Below, piece by piece: positions 53,394 through 62,610 of a stretch of DNA of 64,000 nucleotides; positions within the stretch are counted from its first letter, which is position 1, and each line of letters opens with the position of its first letter. The stretch covers positions 368,777-432,776 of the forward strand of contig NZ_KN360928.1 in assembly GCF_000784355.1 (NCBI RefSeq). Direction: 5' to 3'. This stretch comes from Methanolacinia paynteri. Lineage in GTDB: Archaea; Halobacteriota; Methanomicrobia; Methanomicrobiales; Methanomicrobiaceae. The notes beneath the pieces are model-generated. The model saw only the letters and a program-made list of their open reading frames with translations, was not told where the DNA came from and ran no database searches. Both the position numbers and the translations under genes were made by a program.

Positions 53394-55207
53394 ACCGTTT
53401 TTTCAGGGAAGAAGATCCTGAGCCAGAGTTCGGTGCATACAATCCTCCAGATCTCGGATGAATACTGCTTTTTCCCTGCAATAAAATCGTTGTAATCGTC
53501 GGCAACCTTTTTGGAGTCCCAGTATTTTCTCGATGAAAAAGAATCCGATCCGAGAACTTCGAGGATATGATCCTTAAGGCTTCCCTGCATCCAGACCTCC
53601 TCAGGAGTGGAGAAGCCTTTCTTGTCCATCCTGCACCTGATCGATTCTGGAACAAGACCTTTGATCGATTTACGGAAGATGAATTTTGTAACCCCTTTTC
53701 TGATCTTTTTATCCGCAGGAAGGCTGTTTGCAAAATTCACGACCCTGTAGTCAAGAAACGGGACTCTTGCTTCCACTGAGAATGCCATCGATACCCTGTC
53801 TTCCCAGTGCAGCAGGTAAGGAAGGTTCGTACTTGTTAAATCGGTCATCAGCGACTCGTTCAGGTTTCCCTGGTAACGAACCAGCGGCTCCTCAGATCCC
53901 TTTATGAGGTCCCGCCTCTGTTTGCGGACAAAATACTGCCTGACCGCATAAAAAAGGAAACCCGAGTGACGCCTCAGGACACCAAGGGTTTCCGAAGAGG
54001 CTGTTAAGAGATGCTTCCCGTGTATCAGGCTTGAGATATGGCAGTATAAATATGCTAGATAGCCGGCGAATATCTCATCTGCGCCCTGTCCGTCAAGAAC
54101 AACCTTCACCTGCTTTGAGAGATCCCTCATAACGCAGTACTGGGAGTAAAGAGTAAGCTGCATGAACGGTTCGTCGTTGGAATAGATGAGGTGCCCGATA
54201 TCATCCCACAAATCATCGGGATTGGGTCTGGTGTAATATGAGTCAACTTTTAGAAAATCAGTGACTATTTTGACGTACTCGCTCTCGTCAAATTTTTTTT
54301 CCTCAAAGACTGCAGAAAATGTTTTTTGTTTTGGCTCCCCGGAATCATTTTCTTTAAGGGACCTGTTGATCAGGGCAGTGATCGTGGACGAGTCCAGACC
54401 GCCGCTGAGACATGTGCCTGTCGGGACATCGCTTCGAAGATGGATCCTAACCGAATCCTTCAGGAGGTCGAGTAGTTTTTGAGAGTCTTCTCCGTCTGTT
54501 TTGTGATCAGAGACTATTTCATTACTCTTTTCCGGGAACCAGTACCTGGTGGTTTCAGGCTGGAATCCCCTTTTAATCTGCATATAATGGCCTGCAGGAA
54601 GCTGGAACACCCCTTCAAACATGGTTTCGTTTGTATGATCCGATAGACCCCATTTCAGGAAATTTATAAGCTGTTTCTCGTTTGGTTCTGTGCCTACACC
54701 CGGGTGACAACGCAAAGCCTTTATTTCGGATGCGAATACAAAGTTGTCGTCCTTTATCGAATAATAAAACGGCTTTATCCCGAATCTGTCGCGTGCACAG
54801 AAGAGTTCTTTTTTTTCTTTGTCCCATATGGCAAAAGCCCACATTCCATTGAACTTTGAAAGGCAGTCGGGGCCCCATTCCTCGTAGCTGTGAATGATGA
54901 CCTCGCTATCTGTTTCTGATCTGAAGATGTGTCCCAGATCGGTTAATTCTTCTTTTATATCAGGATAATTGTAGATTTCTCCATTGAATATCAGCCAGAG
55001 GGAATCATCCTCGTTTGTCATTGGCTGCCTGCCTTCTTTTGACAGGTCGATAATGGAAAGACGGCGGTGGGCAAGGCCGATCTCGTTTTCAATGAAATTG
55101 CCGGAATCGTCAGGACCCCTATGCGTAAGAACTTCCGACATTGATCTCAGGCAGTTTTCATCGATCGGTTTTCCCGAAATATTGAAAAGTCCTGCAATTC
55201 CGCACAT
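53390..55207 (-). CDS. asnB: Asparagine synthase (glutamine-hydrolysing)
   Basis: This 605-residue two-domain enzyme has an N-terminal glutaminase (MCGIAGLF with catalytic Cys2, THRGPDDSG, NGEIYNYPDI) and a C-terminal synthetase with the ATP loop CLSGGLDSST and GQGADEIFAGY. It would make asparagine or amidate a sugar or other acid. Its place between a glycosyltransferase and aglB suggests a possible amidotransferase role in surface-glycan building, as for WbpS-like homologues, but a standard AsnB function cannot be excluded. Confidence 0.93.
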   Translation of the reverse strand: MCGIAGLFNISGKPIDENCLRSMSEVLTHRGPDDSGNFIENEIGLAHRRLSIIDLSKEGRQPMTNEDDSLWLIFNGEIYNYPDIKEELTDLGHIFRSETDSEVIIHSYEEWGPDCLSKFNGMWAFAIWDKEKKELFCARDRFGIKPFYYSIKDDNFVFASEIKALRCHPGVGTEPNEKQLINFLKWGLSDHTNETMFEGVFQLPAGHYMQIKRGFQPETTRYWFPEKSNEIVSDHKTDGEDSQKLLDLLKDSVRIHLRSDVPTGTCLSGGLDSSTITALINRSLKENDSGEPKQKTFSAVFEEKKFDESEYVKIVTDFLKVDSYYTRPNPDDLWDDIGHLIYSNDEPFMQLTLYSQYCVMRDLSKQVKVVLDGQGADEIFAGYLAYLYCHISSLIHGKHLLTASSETLGVLRRHSGFLFYAVRQYFVRKQRRDLIKGSEEPLVRYQGNLNESLMTDLTSTNLPYLLHWEDRVSMAFSVEARVPFLDYRVVNFANSLPADKKIRKGVTKFIFRKSIKGLVPESIRCRMDKKGFSTPEEVWMQGSLKDHILEVLGSDSFSSRKYWDSKKVADDYNDFIAGKKQYSSEIWRIVCTELWLRIFFPEKTV

Positions 55208-55346
55208 TGTTATGTATATTTTTATTCTTCTGCTAATTATTGTATTGGAGATTATGTCTTCTGAACTTTGTTATACTAAATGTTACCTTCCTTCAGACAA
55301 TAATATAATAGCCTTTGCTTGAGATAATTCTTAGGCAGGAGATAAT

Positions 55347-57932
55347 ATGGACTTCCAGTCTTCTTTGAATAAACGAAATCTGATAATATTAATTTTAATT
55401 ATCATTTTTGCCTATTTCGCGTTCTGGATGAGAATGATTCCTGCGGATGGGCTGGTATCGTCTGCGGGGGTGGATCTCCTCGGAAACGACCCTTGGTACA
55501 ATCTCCGCGAGATTGAACTGATGGTAAACAATTCCCTCCAGTATCCATGGTTTGACCCTATGACCTACTACCCTTACGGTACTGACAACTTCTGGGGGCC
55601 GCTGTTTCCAATGATTGCCTCGGTTATGTGCATTCTTGCAGGTGCATCTACAAGACCCGAGATAATGTACGTATCCTCCTTCCTTCCGCCTCTTATGGCG
55701 GCTGCGATGGTTCCTGTCACTTATTTCGTTGCCGAGAGGGTTTATAACTGGAAAGCAGGAATTGTTGCGGCTTTTATGGTATCGATTATAGGAGGGCAAT
55801 ATTTCTATAGGTCTCTCTTCGCATTTGTTGATCATCACATTGCAGAGGTTTTATTCAGCACTCTGTTCTGCCTGGCCTATATTGGATATCTGGTTTATGT
55901 GAATAAACATCCGGTAGATTTCAGGGATAAGGAATCATTTAAGATCCCAGCTCTCATAGCAGTCGGTTCTGGAATCGCCTATACTCTTGGTCTTTACGTC
56001 ATGCCGACAATGGCGCTCTTCGCCCTGCTTGTTGCAATATTCACAGGACTGATGTTCATAATAAACAGTTACAGGAATGTATCCTCCGAGTATATCGTAC
56101 TCGTTAATGTGATCACATTCATTGTTGCAATCGCCGGATTATTCCTCGTAGGAATACATGGTTCCGGTACCTCAATGGCAAGGTATTCCATGGGACATGT
56201 TTATGCTTATCTTGCTCTGATCTGCGCAACAATTATTCTTTATGCCATTAGAAGAATTTTAAAAGAGAAAAGCTGGCATTATTATCTTATCTCTGTTATT
56301 GCGTTTGGAATTGTGGCATTTGCATTAATAATGATCGCAATGCCTGAGTTCTATAATATCTTTATTTCCGGTCTGTTGGGATTCTTTGGTTATTCAGCAC
56401 TTTCTACTACAATAGAAGAAGCCCAAAACTGGAGTCTTGGCAGTGCATGGGATTCGTTTGATGTCGGAATAATCCTGATGATCCTGGGCCTTTGTGCTTC
56501 GGTACTCCAGTATATAAAAGAGAAGAAGGATACTTTCATCTTCATACTCGTATGGTCGCTTCTGATAATATATTCAACGACAATTCAGCTTCGCTATGAG
56601 TACTATCTCGGTGTAAATATTGCTGTCCTGACCGGAATTCTCACAGCGTGCACTCTTAGCTACGGATGGCCTGAGATTGAAAAAATTCTCTCTAAATTTA
56701 AAGCTGAGCCTGAATCTCCTCTGGAAGAAGAGAGCAAACAGAAGGGCAAAGGTAAGAAACAGTCCAAGACACTCCCCAAAAAACAGCATATTAATTCAGG
56801 GAAGCTCGTTCCGCTTGCTGTTGTGGTGATTCTCATTGCTGCAGGAGCCTATGTGATGATACCTGTCGATATCAATACATCAGAATATATGAAGTCTTAC
56901 GGCGGAATGACAGACGACTGGAGAGAGGCTCTTGAGTGGTTTGGAGATAACTCTCCTGATACAGGAATTGACTATTATACAGTCTACAACAGGAATGATT
57001 ACACCAATCCGTATGAATCCTATGGTGTCATGTCGTGGTGGGATTACGGCCACTGGATAACCTTCATCTCGGAAAGACCGCCGAATGCCAACCCGTTCCA
57101 GGAGGGTGTAGCAGGTTCCAACGGTGCTGCTGCATATTTCATCCAGCAGTCCGAGGAAGAATCTAATGCGATACTCGACAATCTCAACACCCGGTACGTT
57201 ATTACGGATGCAGAGATGGATTCAGGTGACGGAAAATTCTGGGCGATGACAACATGGTATGATCCCGAGGTTCAATCGGCACCATATCTTGAGCATTTCC
57301 TCAATATAAACGATGATAATTCATATAGTGTTGTTACGTTCTATACGCCGGATTATTATAATACGATGATTTCACGGCTGCATAACTTTGACGGCTCTAT
57401 GGTCGATCCTTCTCAGGTGGTATATATCGAGTACGTTGACGGAGCTTCATATGGTTCCCCGTATCCAATTCTGACTGCAGCTACAATGCTTGGTGTTGAT
57501 GAAGCAGAAGCCAAGGTTGAAGAGTTCAATTCCGCAAACACAGGTACTGGTAAGGAAGCGGCAATATTAAGTTGGAATATGCTTATTCCTGACGGAAAGG
57601 TGCCTGCACTTCAGCACTACCGCCTTATCCATGAATCCCCGACAAACATTTTTGGGGCAGACAACCAGGATCTTAAGTATGTCAAGGTATTCGAATATGT
57701 CCCGGGAGCTGTAATATACGGTGAAGGAACGATTAAAGTCGATCTTGAGACAGGCACAGGCAGGCAGTTTTCGTATATGCAGGAGAGTGTCGACGGTCAG
57801 TTTATAGTTCCGTATTCGACCACCAGCGCAAACGGAGACGTGGTGCCTCTTGGCGATTACACGATAGTCGAGACAGGTGAGACCTTCAGCGTATCCGAAG
57901 ATGCCGTGATAAACGGTCTCACAATCAACTAA
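55347..57932 (+). CDS. aglB: Oligosaccharyltransferase AglB (STT3 family)
   Basis: This 861-residue membrane enzyme transfers lipid-linked glycans to Asn in Asn-X-Ser/Thr. The N-terminal part has about 13 helices with the first acidic motif GNDPWYNLREIE. A Lys-rich cytosolic insertion with KGKGKKQSK (about residues 460-480) precedes the last helix. The extracellular domain holds GVMSWWDYGHW (the WWDYG signature) and several beta units. AGGAGATAAT precedes the ATG. The gene ends with a T10 tract for termination. Confidence 0.96.
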   Translation: MDFQSSLNKRNLIILILIIIFAYFAFWMRMIPADGLVSSAGVDLLGNDPWYNLREIELMVNNSLQYPWFDPMTYYPYGTDNFWGPLFPMIASVMCILAGASTRPEIMYVSSFLPPLMAAAMVPVTYFVAERVYNWKAGIVAAFMVSIIGGQYFYRSLFAFVDHHIAEVLFSTLFCLAYIGYLVYVNKHPVDFRDKESFKIPALIAVGSGIAYTLGLYVMPTMALFALLVAIFTGLMFIINSYRNVSSEYIVLVNVITFIVAIAGLFLVGIHGSGTSMARYSMGHVYAYLALICATIILYAIRRILKEKSWHYYLISVIAFGIVAFALIMIAMPEFYNIFISGLLGFFGYSALSTTIEEAQNWSLGSAWDSFDVGIILMILGLCASVLQYIKEKKDTFIFILVWSLLIIYSTTIQLRYEYYLGVNIAVLTGILTACTLSYGWPEIEKILSKFKAEPESPLEEESKQKGKGKKQSKTLPKKQHINSGKLVPLAVVVILIAAGAYVMIPVDINTSEYMKSYGGMTDDWREALEWFGDNSPDTGIDYYTVYNRNDYTNPYESYGVMSWWDYGHWITFISERPPNANPFQEGVAGSNGAAAYFIQQSEEESNAILDNLNTRYVITDAEMDSGDGKFWAMTTWYDPEVQSAPYLEHFLNINDDNSYSVVTFYTPDYYNTMISRLHNFDGSMVDPSQVVYIEYVDGASYGSPYPILTAATMLGVDEAEAKVEEFNSANTGTGKEAAILSWNMLIPDGKVPALQHYRLIHESPTNIFGADNQDLKYVKVFEYVPGAVIYGEGTIKVDLETGTGRQFSYMQESVDGQFIVPYSTTSANGDVVPLGDYTIVETGETFSVSEDAVINGLTIN

Positions 57933-57936
57933 AATC

Positions 57937-57946
57937 TTTTTTTTTT
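57937..57946 (+). terminator. T-tract terminator after aglB
   Basis: Ten consecutive T residues start five bases after the aglB stop codon. Archaeal RNA polymerase terminates at such oligo-T tracts without needing a hairpin. Confidence 0.65.
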
Positions 57947-58075
57947 CGAATTTCTAATTTTAGATCCGGGTGTTTCAATAAAGGTCGATATTCTTAAGCC
58001 GGCAACCTTTCCGGGTAGTCTCGGCCGGGAATACAGAAAGTTAAGAATTGATGATCGACGGGCAGGGTTAAAGGT

Positions 58076-58093
58076 AAGTGGAATATTCCACTT
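58076..58093. repeat. Perfect 18-bp palindrome in the aglB-ycaO gap
   Basis: AAGTGGAATATTCCACTT is fully symmetric and lies between the convergent aglB and ycaO genes, about 55 bases beyond the ycaO stop. TCTTTCTC follows on the plus strand. It could be a bidirectional terminator hairpin or a protein-binding site; no promoter is expected here. Confidence 0.8.
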
Positions 58094-58145
58094 TCTTTCT
58101 CATAATCCCGGCAATATAATTAAAAAAGGGAAAAAAATTGGTTAA

Positions 58146-59336
58146 TCAGTGTCTTCTTCTTACTCTCGTCTTGTCCATATATGAGACTTCAAGGCCTGGA
58201 ATGACGACCCTTACGACAGGAACGGGGGTCTTTGAGAGATCGCACACGCAGACTCTTTCTGCATGCCCTTGCAGCTCTTCAAGGGTGACTTTGAGATCTT
58301 CGTCTATATATTCAGTGCTCTTGTCCGGAATCTCCGAGAGTTTTATGCTCTCGGCCTCATCGGTAAACCACATCCTGTTTATTCTCTTGAGCCTCTCGTA
58401 GCCTGCCTTTTCTATGAGCATCCGGCGTTTCGGGTCCTCCCTTCCTCCTTTAAGCGAGCTTCCCCTGCTCTGTGCAACCTCAGTTAGTGCCCTCAGGACG
58501 GCGATCTCCGGGTTTAGATGAGTACCCGATCCCATTACAAGGAGAGACGGGTCTTTCGTAAGGGTGTCGTCCCCTCCTGCCGCAACTGTTGGGACGCCGG
58601 TCTTTGCATCGATCAGCCACAGGTGGATCTTAACCCCGTTGTCTTCGAATATATCAAGTAGCTCCTTTGCAGGGCCTTCCTTGTCTACAATAATCTTTTT
58701 GCCCATCGATCTTGCATTCTCCGCATCGCTCAGGGCATCCCTTTCAATGACCTCGAAGATCGCATGGAGGATTGCCTCCTCGATAATGTTTCCGCTCGCA
58801 AGGCCGTTCGTATCGCTCCTGAACAGCTGCTGTGCCATGCCTACCGGATCATACGGGTGGAATACCGCATTGCTGGGGACGTAAATCTCCTCTTCGTTCA
58901 TCATATCCCATGATGGAGTCCAGTGCAGCTTTTCACCGCTCTCAAGCGGACGGGGGAGTATGAGGTCGGCCGGGTCGACGGCAGTTGCAGGCCCCATGCC
59001 ATCGAAGCTTTCATGGATCATGCTCTCTCCCCTGTACTCTGCGCTGTACCTCTCGATCGCCTCCATCATGGCCGAAACTTCGGCATGGACGGGACGCGTC
59101 CCTTTGCCTGCATGCATCCTTGTCGCGCCCGGTTTGGCTCCCGGCCTCGATGCAGAGTATACGGGGATGCCGAGCCTGTCGAGTCCTGTTATATCTTCAA
59201 CCTCGACAACACCGATCTTGGGCATAAGCGGTTTAATCTTTTCAAGTGTTTTTTCCGGGGCCGTAACTCTGTGCGTTCCGTCGAAGTACTCCTTCTTTAT
59301 CCTGTTTATCCTGATGGGGTCGATATGGGTGAACAT
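58146..59336 (-). CDS. ycaO: YcaO-family methanogenesis marker protein 1 (McrA thioglycine formation)
   Basis: This 396-residue YcaO enzyme activates a peptide backbone amide with ATP. In methanogens it installs the thioglycine of McrA. Visible are GIPVYSASRPGA, GKGTRPVHAEVSAMMEAIERYSAEY (acidic residues for Mg-ATP), SNGLASGN-like TNGLASGNIIEEAILHAI with IFEVIERDA, and LRALTEVAQSR near residue 290. The TfuA partner often encoded nearby is not in the window. It is divergent from the DUF2098 gene across 58 bases and close to nikR, matching a role in a nickel enzyme system. Confidence 0.93.
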   Translation of the reverse strand: MFTHIDPIRINRIKKEYFDGTHRVTAPEKTLEKIKPLMPKIGVVEVEDITGLDRLGIPVYSASRPGAKPGATRMHAGKGTRPVHAEVSAMMEAIERYSAEYRGESMIHESFDGMGPATAVDPADLILPRPLESGEKLHWTPSWDMMNEEEIYVPSNAVFHPYDPVGMAQQLFRSDTNGLASGNIIEEAILHAIFEVIERDALSDAENARSMGKKIIVDKEGPAKELLDIFEDNGVKIHLWLIDAKTGVPTVAAGGDDTLTKDPSLLVMGSGTHLNPEIAVLRALTEVAQSRGSSLKGGREDPKRRMLIEKAGYERLKRINRMWFTDEAESIKLSEIPDKSTEYIDEDLKVTLEELQGHAERVCVCDLSKTPVPVVRVVIPGLEVSYMDKTRVRRRH

Positions 59337-59394
59337 CTCTATGTGATGTTTGGAAAACTAACTTTATATTTTAGATGCACTTAACAGACTGTTA

Positions 59395-59679
59395 ATGGAA
59401 AATGCAACTATAGCTCCCGGTTCATTAGTGAGATATCCGCGGACCGGAACTTCAGGCAAGGCAACAGGTTCGAAGATCATCGACGGAAGAGAGTTCGTAC
59501 TTATCGATTCGACAGGTATGTATTACCGGGCGGATCAGCTCATTATCGTAGATTCGGTGACGGAGAAGCGGGAGAGAGGAGAAGAAAAAGGAATAGAACG
59601 CTTTAAAGCGGAAAAAAAGCTGAGCAGCGAAGACATCCGGGATGCTTTCGACGATGTAACCGGTGTCGGAGCGGGATAA
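59395..59679 (+). CDS. DUF2098 protein
   Basis: This 94-residue protein matches the methanogen-specific DUF2098 family: PGSLVRYPRTGTSGKA, a small beta-barrel-like unit, and YYRADQLIIVD, then a charged C-terminal helix. Function is unknown. The gene is divergent from ycaO and convergent with nikR (five bases between stops), in a set of genes tied to methanogenesis. Confidence 0.85.
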   Translation: MENATIAPGSLVRYPRTGTSGKATGSKIIDGREFVLIDSTGMYYRADQLIIVDSVTEKRERGEEKGIERFKAEKKLSSEDIRDAFDDVTGVGAG

Positions 59680-59684
59680 AAAAA

Positions 59685-60107
59685 TTATTCTTCTATAGGG
59701 ATTGTGGTCAGTTTTACCGAATCCACTCCCTTCTGGGCCATGAGGCTCTCTGCAATCTTTTTGATCTTTCCGGCATCTCCCCTGACAAGTATTATTTCAA
59801 GGCACTTGTCATGTGTAACATGTGCATGAAGTGATGACTGGATAATATCCAGGTGTTCGTGCTGGATCTCGGTCAGCACCTGCAGGAGTCCTCTCTGTTC
59901 ATGGTCATAGACCATCGTTATTACACCCTGTCTCTCACCCTCAACATCGGACATCCACTGGTAGTATGTGATATAACTCCTGATTGCGTCCCTGATTCCT
60001 TCGGATCTTGATGAATACCCCCTGTATTCCAGGATTGTATCAAACTTGTCGAGAAGGTTCTTCGGAAGCGATATGCCTATCCTTGATAGATCGGATTCAT
60101 GCGTCAT
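59685..60107 (-). CDS. nikR: Nickel-responsive regulator NikR
   Basis: This 140-residue protein has a ribbon-helix-helix DNA-binding N-terminus (RIGISLPKNLLDKFD, SRSEGIRDAIRSY) and an ACT-like C-terminal nickel domain. The nickel ligands by comparison with the E. coli protein are H83, H94, H96 and C102 (QHEH, LHAHVTHDKC), all present. It would repress nickel uptake when nickel is high. AGGTGA lies eight bases before the ATG at 60107, making it a better start than 60113 or 60134. No nickel transporter is in the window. Confidence 0.95.
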   Translation of the reverse strand: MTHESDLSRIGISLPKNLLDKFDTILEYRGYSSRSEGIRDAIRSYITYYQWMSDVEGERQGVITMVYDHEQRGLLQVLTEIQHEHLDIIQSSLHAHVTHDKCLEIILVRGDAGKIKKIAESLMAQKGVDSVKLTTIPIEE

Positions 60108-60256
60108 TTTCATTTCACCTTTTCCTTTCTGCAATGTTAGGATGTATTACTGTTTGTGTCTTTTATTAAAAGTGTTTCTTACTTGATATGCAGTTACAAT
60201 CCTGTCTCATGATATTTTTATCATGCTTTTTGATCTGGATAATTAAATTAAAGTTT

Positions 60257-60805
60257 ATGTAAGTAAAAATAATTTTAACAAGGGGTGCTAAACTTACGAC
60301 CGGGAGTGTTGAAATAAGGAAGATCAATATACCTGGCAATATCGGTGTCAGGGACGACTTCCTGGAGACTGCAAGATCGATATCATGTCTGCCTGTCGAG
60401 CATTCGGTCGTCTTCGATGCTTCGGGAAATATTATTGAAAGGAATACGTCGGGGGAGAGGAACAGGATATTCATCTGGCAGGCGGATCTCTTCAGGCTGT
60501 CTGGAAAGATATTCATGCATAACCACCCGTCAGGAACCTCATTTTCGCTCAGCGATGTCCATACGGCATGCATGCTGGGGATGGCGGGTATGATCGCGGT
60601 CACGAGCAAATACATCTATTGTCTCTTCCCCCCGGAGGAAAATGACAATTTCATGCGAAGCGACTATGCCGATATTGTCCGGTGCTATACGGTGAGATGC
60701 AGGACGCTACCTCTGTCGAGGAGGTTTAAATCGCCTGATCTTGCCTGGGAGCACGTTGCCATCGATATGGGGCTTCGCTATCTTCGAATTGCTTTCCCTG
60801 ATTAA
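60257..60805 (+). pseudogene. JAMM/MPN-domain protein, second codon is a stop (ATG-TAA)
   Basis: A frame open from 60263 to 60805 codes for about 181 residues with a JAMM metalloprotease pattern: PVEHSVVFDASGN (candidate Glu) and MHNHPSGTSFSLSDV (HxHPSG...SxxD, zinc site). No ATG, GTG or TTG occurs between 60263 and 60514. The only suitable ATG, at 60257, is followed at once by TAA, where a single change from AAA would make a nonsense codon. If translation starts at 60515, the first half with the candidate Glu is lost. It may be a recent pseudogene, a sequencing error or use a rare start. It is divergent from nikR. Confidence 0.65.
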
Positions 60806-60888
60806 TTTAAGCTGCATTGTTGACTGAATTTTTAAAACAGGGGAGTATGCTGGGGATCAGGCCGTTTTAGGATACCAAATACCGAAAA

Positions 60889-60960
60889 CATTTATAATAA
60901 CTTGGTGTCCGTGACAGAGTACGTATAAGTATCCGGGTCTTACATATATAAGGGAGGTTA
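60889..60960 (+). promoter_or_regulatory. Promoter and leader of the aIF2-gamma operon
   Basis: CATTTATAATAA at about 60889-60900 is a TATA element preceded by purine-rich CCGAAAA (BRE-like). A second AT-rich box, TACATATATAA, lies at 60941-60951. GGAGGT (60954-60959) is the ribosome-binding site about ten bases before the GTG start at 60969. The leader of about 40 bases contrasts with the leaderless genes elsewhere in the window. Confidence 0.6.
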
Positions 60961-60968
60961 GGATAGTA

Positions 60969-62204
60969 GTGAGCGATCCATTAATACCAGGAGTAAATAT
61001 CGGTCTTGTAGGCCACGTAGACCACGGAAAGACCACTTTGGTCTCAGGTCTTACCGGCCAGTGGACAGACAGGCACAGTGAGGAAATTAAACGCGGAATC
61101 TCGATCAGGCTCGGATACGCGGACGCAACCTTTTACAGGTGTCCGAAGTGCAAGGGTGCTGATGCATTTACCACGGAGAGCATATGCCCCGAATGCGGCA
61201 GCGAGTGCGAACCTTTCAGGACGGTCTCTTTCGTAGATGCACCGGGCCACGAGACGCTTATGGCGACCATGCTCTCGGGTTCGGCACTTATGGACGGGGC
61301 GATGCTTGTAATCGCCGCAAACGAGAAGTGCCCGCAGCCCCAGACAAAGGAGCACCTGATGGCGCTTGAGCTTGTCGGAATCGAGAATATCGTTATAGTG
61401 CAGAACAAGATTGATGTGGTTTCCCAGGAACAGGCGCTTGCTCACTACAAGGAGATTAAGAAATTTGTAAAGGGAACTATCGCCGAGAACGCCCCGGTGG
61501 TTCCTGTTTCTGCACAGAAAGGTATCAATATCGGTGCACTGATCCAAACGCTCGACGAGTGCATACCGGTCCCGAAGAGAGACCCGGACGACGATCCCAT
61601 AATGCTTATCGCAAGATCGTTCGACATCAACAAACCGGGATGCAGCTGGCGTGACGTCAAAGGCGGCGTTATCGGTGGTTCACTCACACAAGGTGTCCTC
61701 AAAGAGGGTGACGATATAGAGATTCGCCCGGGTATGAAGGTCGAGGCCGAAAACCAGGTCCGCTGGGACCCGATCATGACAAAGGTTACATCGATCAATG
61801 CGGGCAAAAACAGGGTTACAGAGGCAACTCCGGGCGGTCTCCTCGGTGTGGGCACAAAACTCGATCCCGCACTTACCAAGAGCGACGCTCTTGCAGGCCA
61901 GGTTGCCGGGCTTGTCGGAAAGATGCCCCCGGTATGGAGCCGTATGGCCTTTAAGGTCTCTCTTATGGAGAGAGTCGTCGGTTCCGACGATGAATTTACA
62001 ATCGAACCCCTGAAGCACAAGGAACCTTTAATGCTCTCAGTCGGAACCGCAGTAACGGTAGGTGTCGTTGTAAATGTCAAGAAGGATATCGTCGATGTCG
62101 TTCTCAAAAGGCCGGTCTGTGTCGCAGTCGGCTCGAGGATTGCAATCAGCCGTCAGGTCGGAGGCCGGTGGCGCCTGATAGGAATGGGGACCCTGGTCGA
62201 GTGA
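60969..62204 (+). CDS. eif2g: Translation initiation factor 2 subunit gamma
   Basis: This 411-residue GTPase carries initiator Met-tRNA to the small ribosomal subunit. Motifs: G1 GHVDHGKTT (residues 15-23), a zinc-binding knuckle with CPKC and CPECGSEC (about 57-78), G3 DAPGHE, G4 NKID, and the beta-barrel domains 2 and 3 ending [13 protein letters not shown]. The start is GTG with a strong GGAGGT. Its stop overlaps the GTG of the PIN-domain gene by four bases. The alpha and beta subunits are not in the window. Confidence 0.97.
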   Translation: MSDPLIPGVNIGLVGHVDHGKTTLVSGLTGQWTDRHSEEIKRGISIRLGYADATFYRCPKCKGADAFTTESICPECGSECEPFRTVSFVDAPGHETLMATMLSGSALMDGAMLVIAANEKCPQPQTKEHLMALELVGIENIVIVQNKIDVVSQEQALAHYKEIKKFVKGTIAENAPVVPVSAQKGINIGALIQTLDECIPVPKRDPDDDPIMLIARSFDINKPGCSWRDVKGGVIGGSLTQGVLKEGDDIEIRPGMKVEAENQVRWDPIMTKVTSINAGKNRVTEATPGGLLGVGTKLDPALTKSDALAGQVAGLVGKMPPVWSRMAFKVSLMERVVGSDDEFTIEPLKHKEPLMLSVGTAVTVGVVVNVKKDIVDVVLKRPVCVAVGSRIAISRQVGGRWRLIGMGTLVE

Positions 62205-62581
62205 GGGTCCTCCTTGATGCAAACGGCCTGATGGTGCCTGTCCAGTTCAGCGTGGACATATTTACGGCGATCGAGGGGCTCGTCGGCTCTTTTGAGCCGG
62301 TGACCCTCGAAGGTGTTGTAAGGGAGCTTGAAGGGCTTTCGAAGGGCCGCGGCAGGGATGCGGCGGCGGCGAAGGTCGGGCTTTCCCTTGCAAAGAGATG
62401 TCTGGTGGAAAAAAGCCCTTTAAGCGGTGTTCCGGTGGACGATATGATAGTGGATTTCGCCGACATGACCGGCTGTATGGTGATGACCAACGATCGGCGA
62501 CTGAGGGAAAGACTGCTTGATAAAAATATTGATGTAATATCCCTTAGAAATCAGAAAACACTTGAGATAATAAGAGGCTGA
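62201..62581 (+). CDS. PIN-domain protein, Fcf1-like
   Basis: This 126-residue PIN-fold nuclease-like protein starts at a GTG overlapping the aIF2-gamma stop (GTGA). The acidic residues are in [11 protein letters not shown] (first Asp), VVRELEG (Glu), DDMIVDFAD and [12 protein letters not shown] (later Asp). This family is conserved between aIF2-gamma and rpo7 in many archaea and is likely involved in rRNA processing. It is not a toxin-antitoxin VapC, as no antitoxin is present. Confidence 0.9.
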   Translation: MRVLLDANGLMVPVQFSVDIFTAIEGLVGSFEPVTLEGVVRELEGLSKGRGRDAAAAKVGLSLAKRCLVEKSPLSGVPVDDMIVDFADMTGCMVMTNDRRLRERLLDKNIDVISLRNQKTLEIIRG

Positions 62582-62610
62582 AGAAAGCCTAAAAAACGGG
62601 TGAAAAACAG

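Noticed and set aside
60166..60615. 149-codon minus-strand frame overlapping the JAMM gene
   Set aside because: The plus strand carries the HxHPSG zinc motif; the minus frame has no family pattern.
62201..62581. VapC toxin
   Set aside because: The PIN gene has no antitoxin partner and sits in the conserved aIF2-gamma/rpo7 operon, where Fcf1-like PIN proteins are standard.
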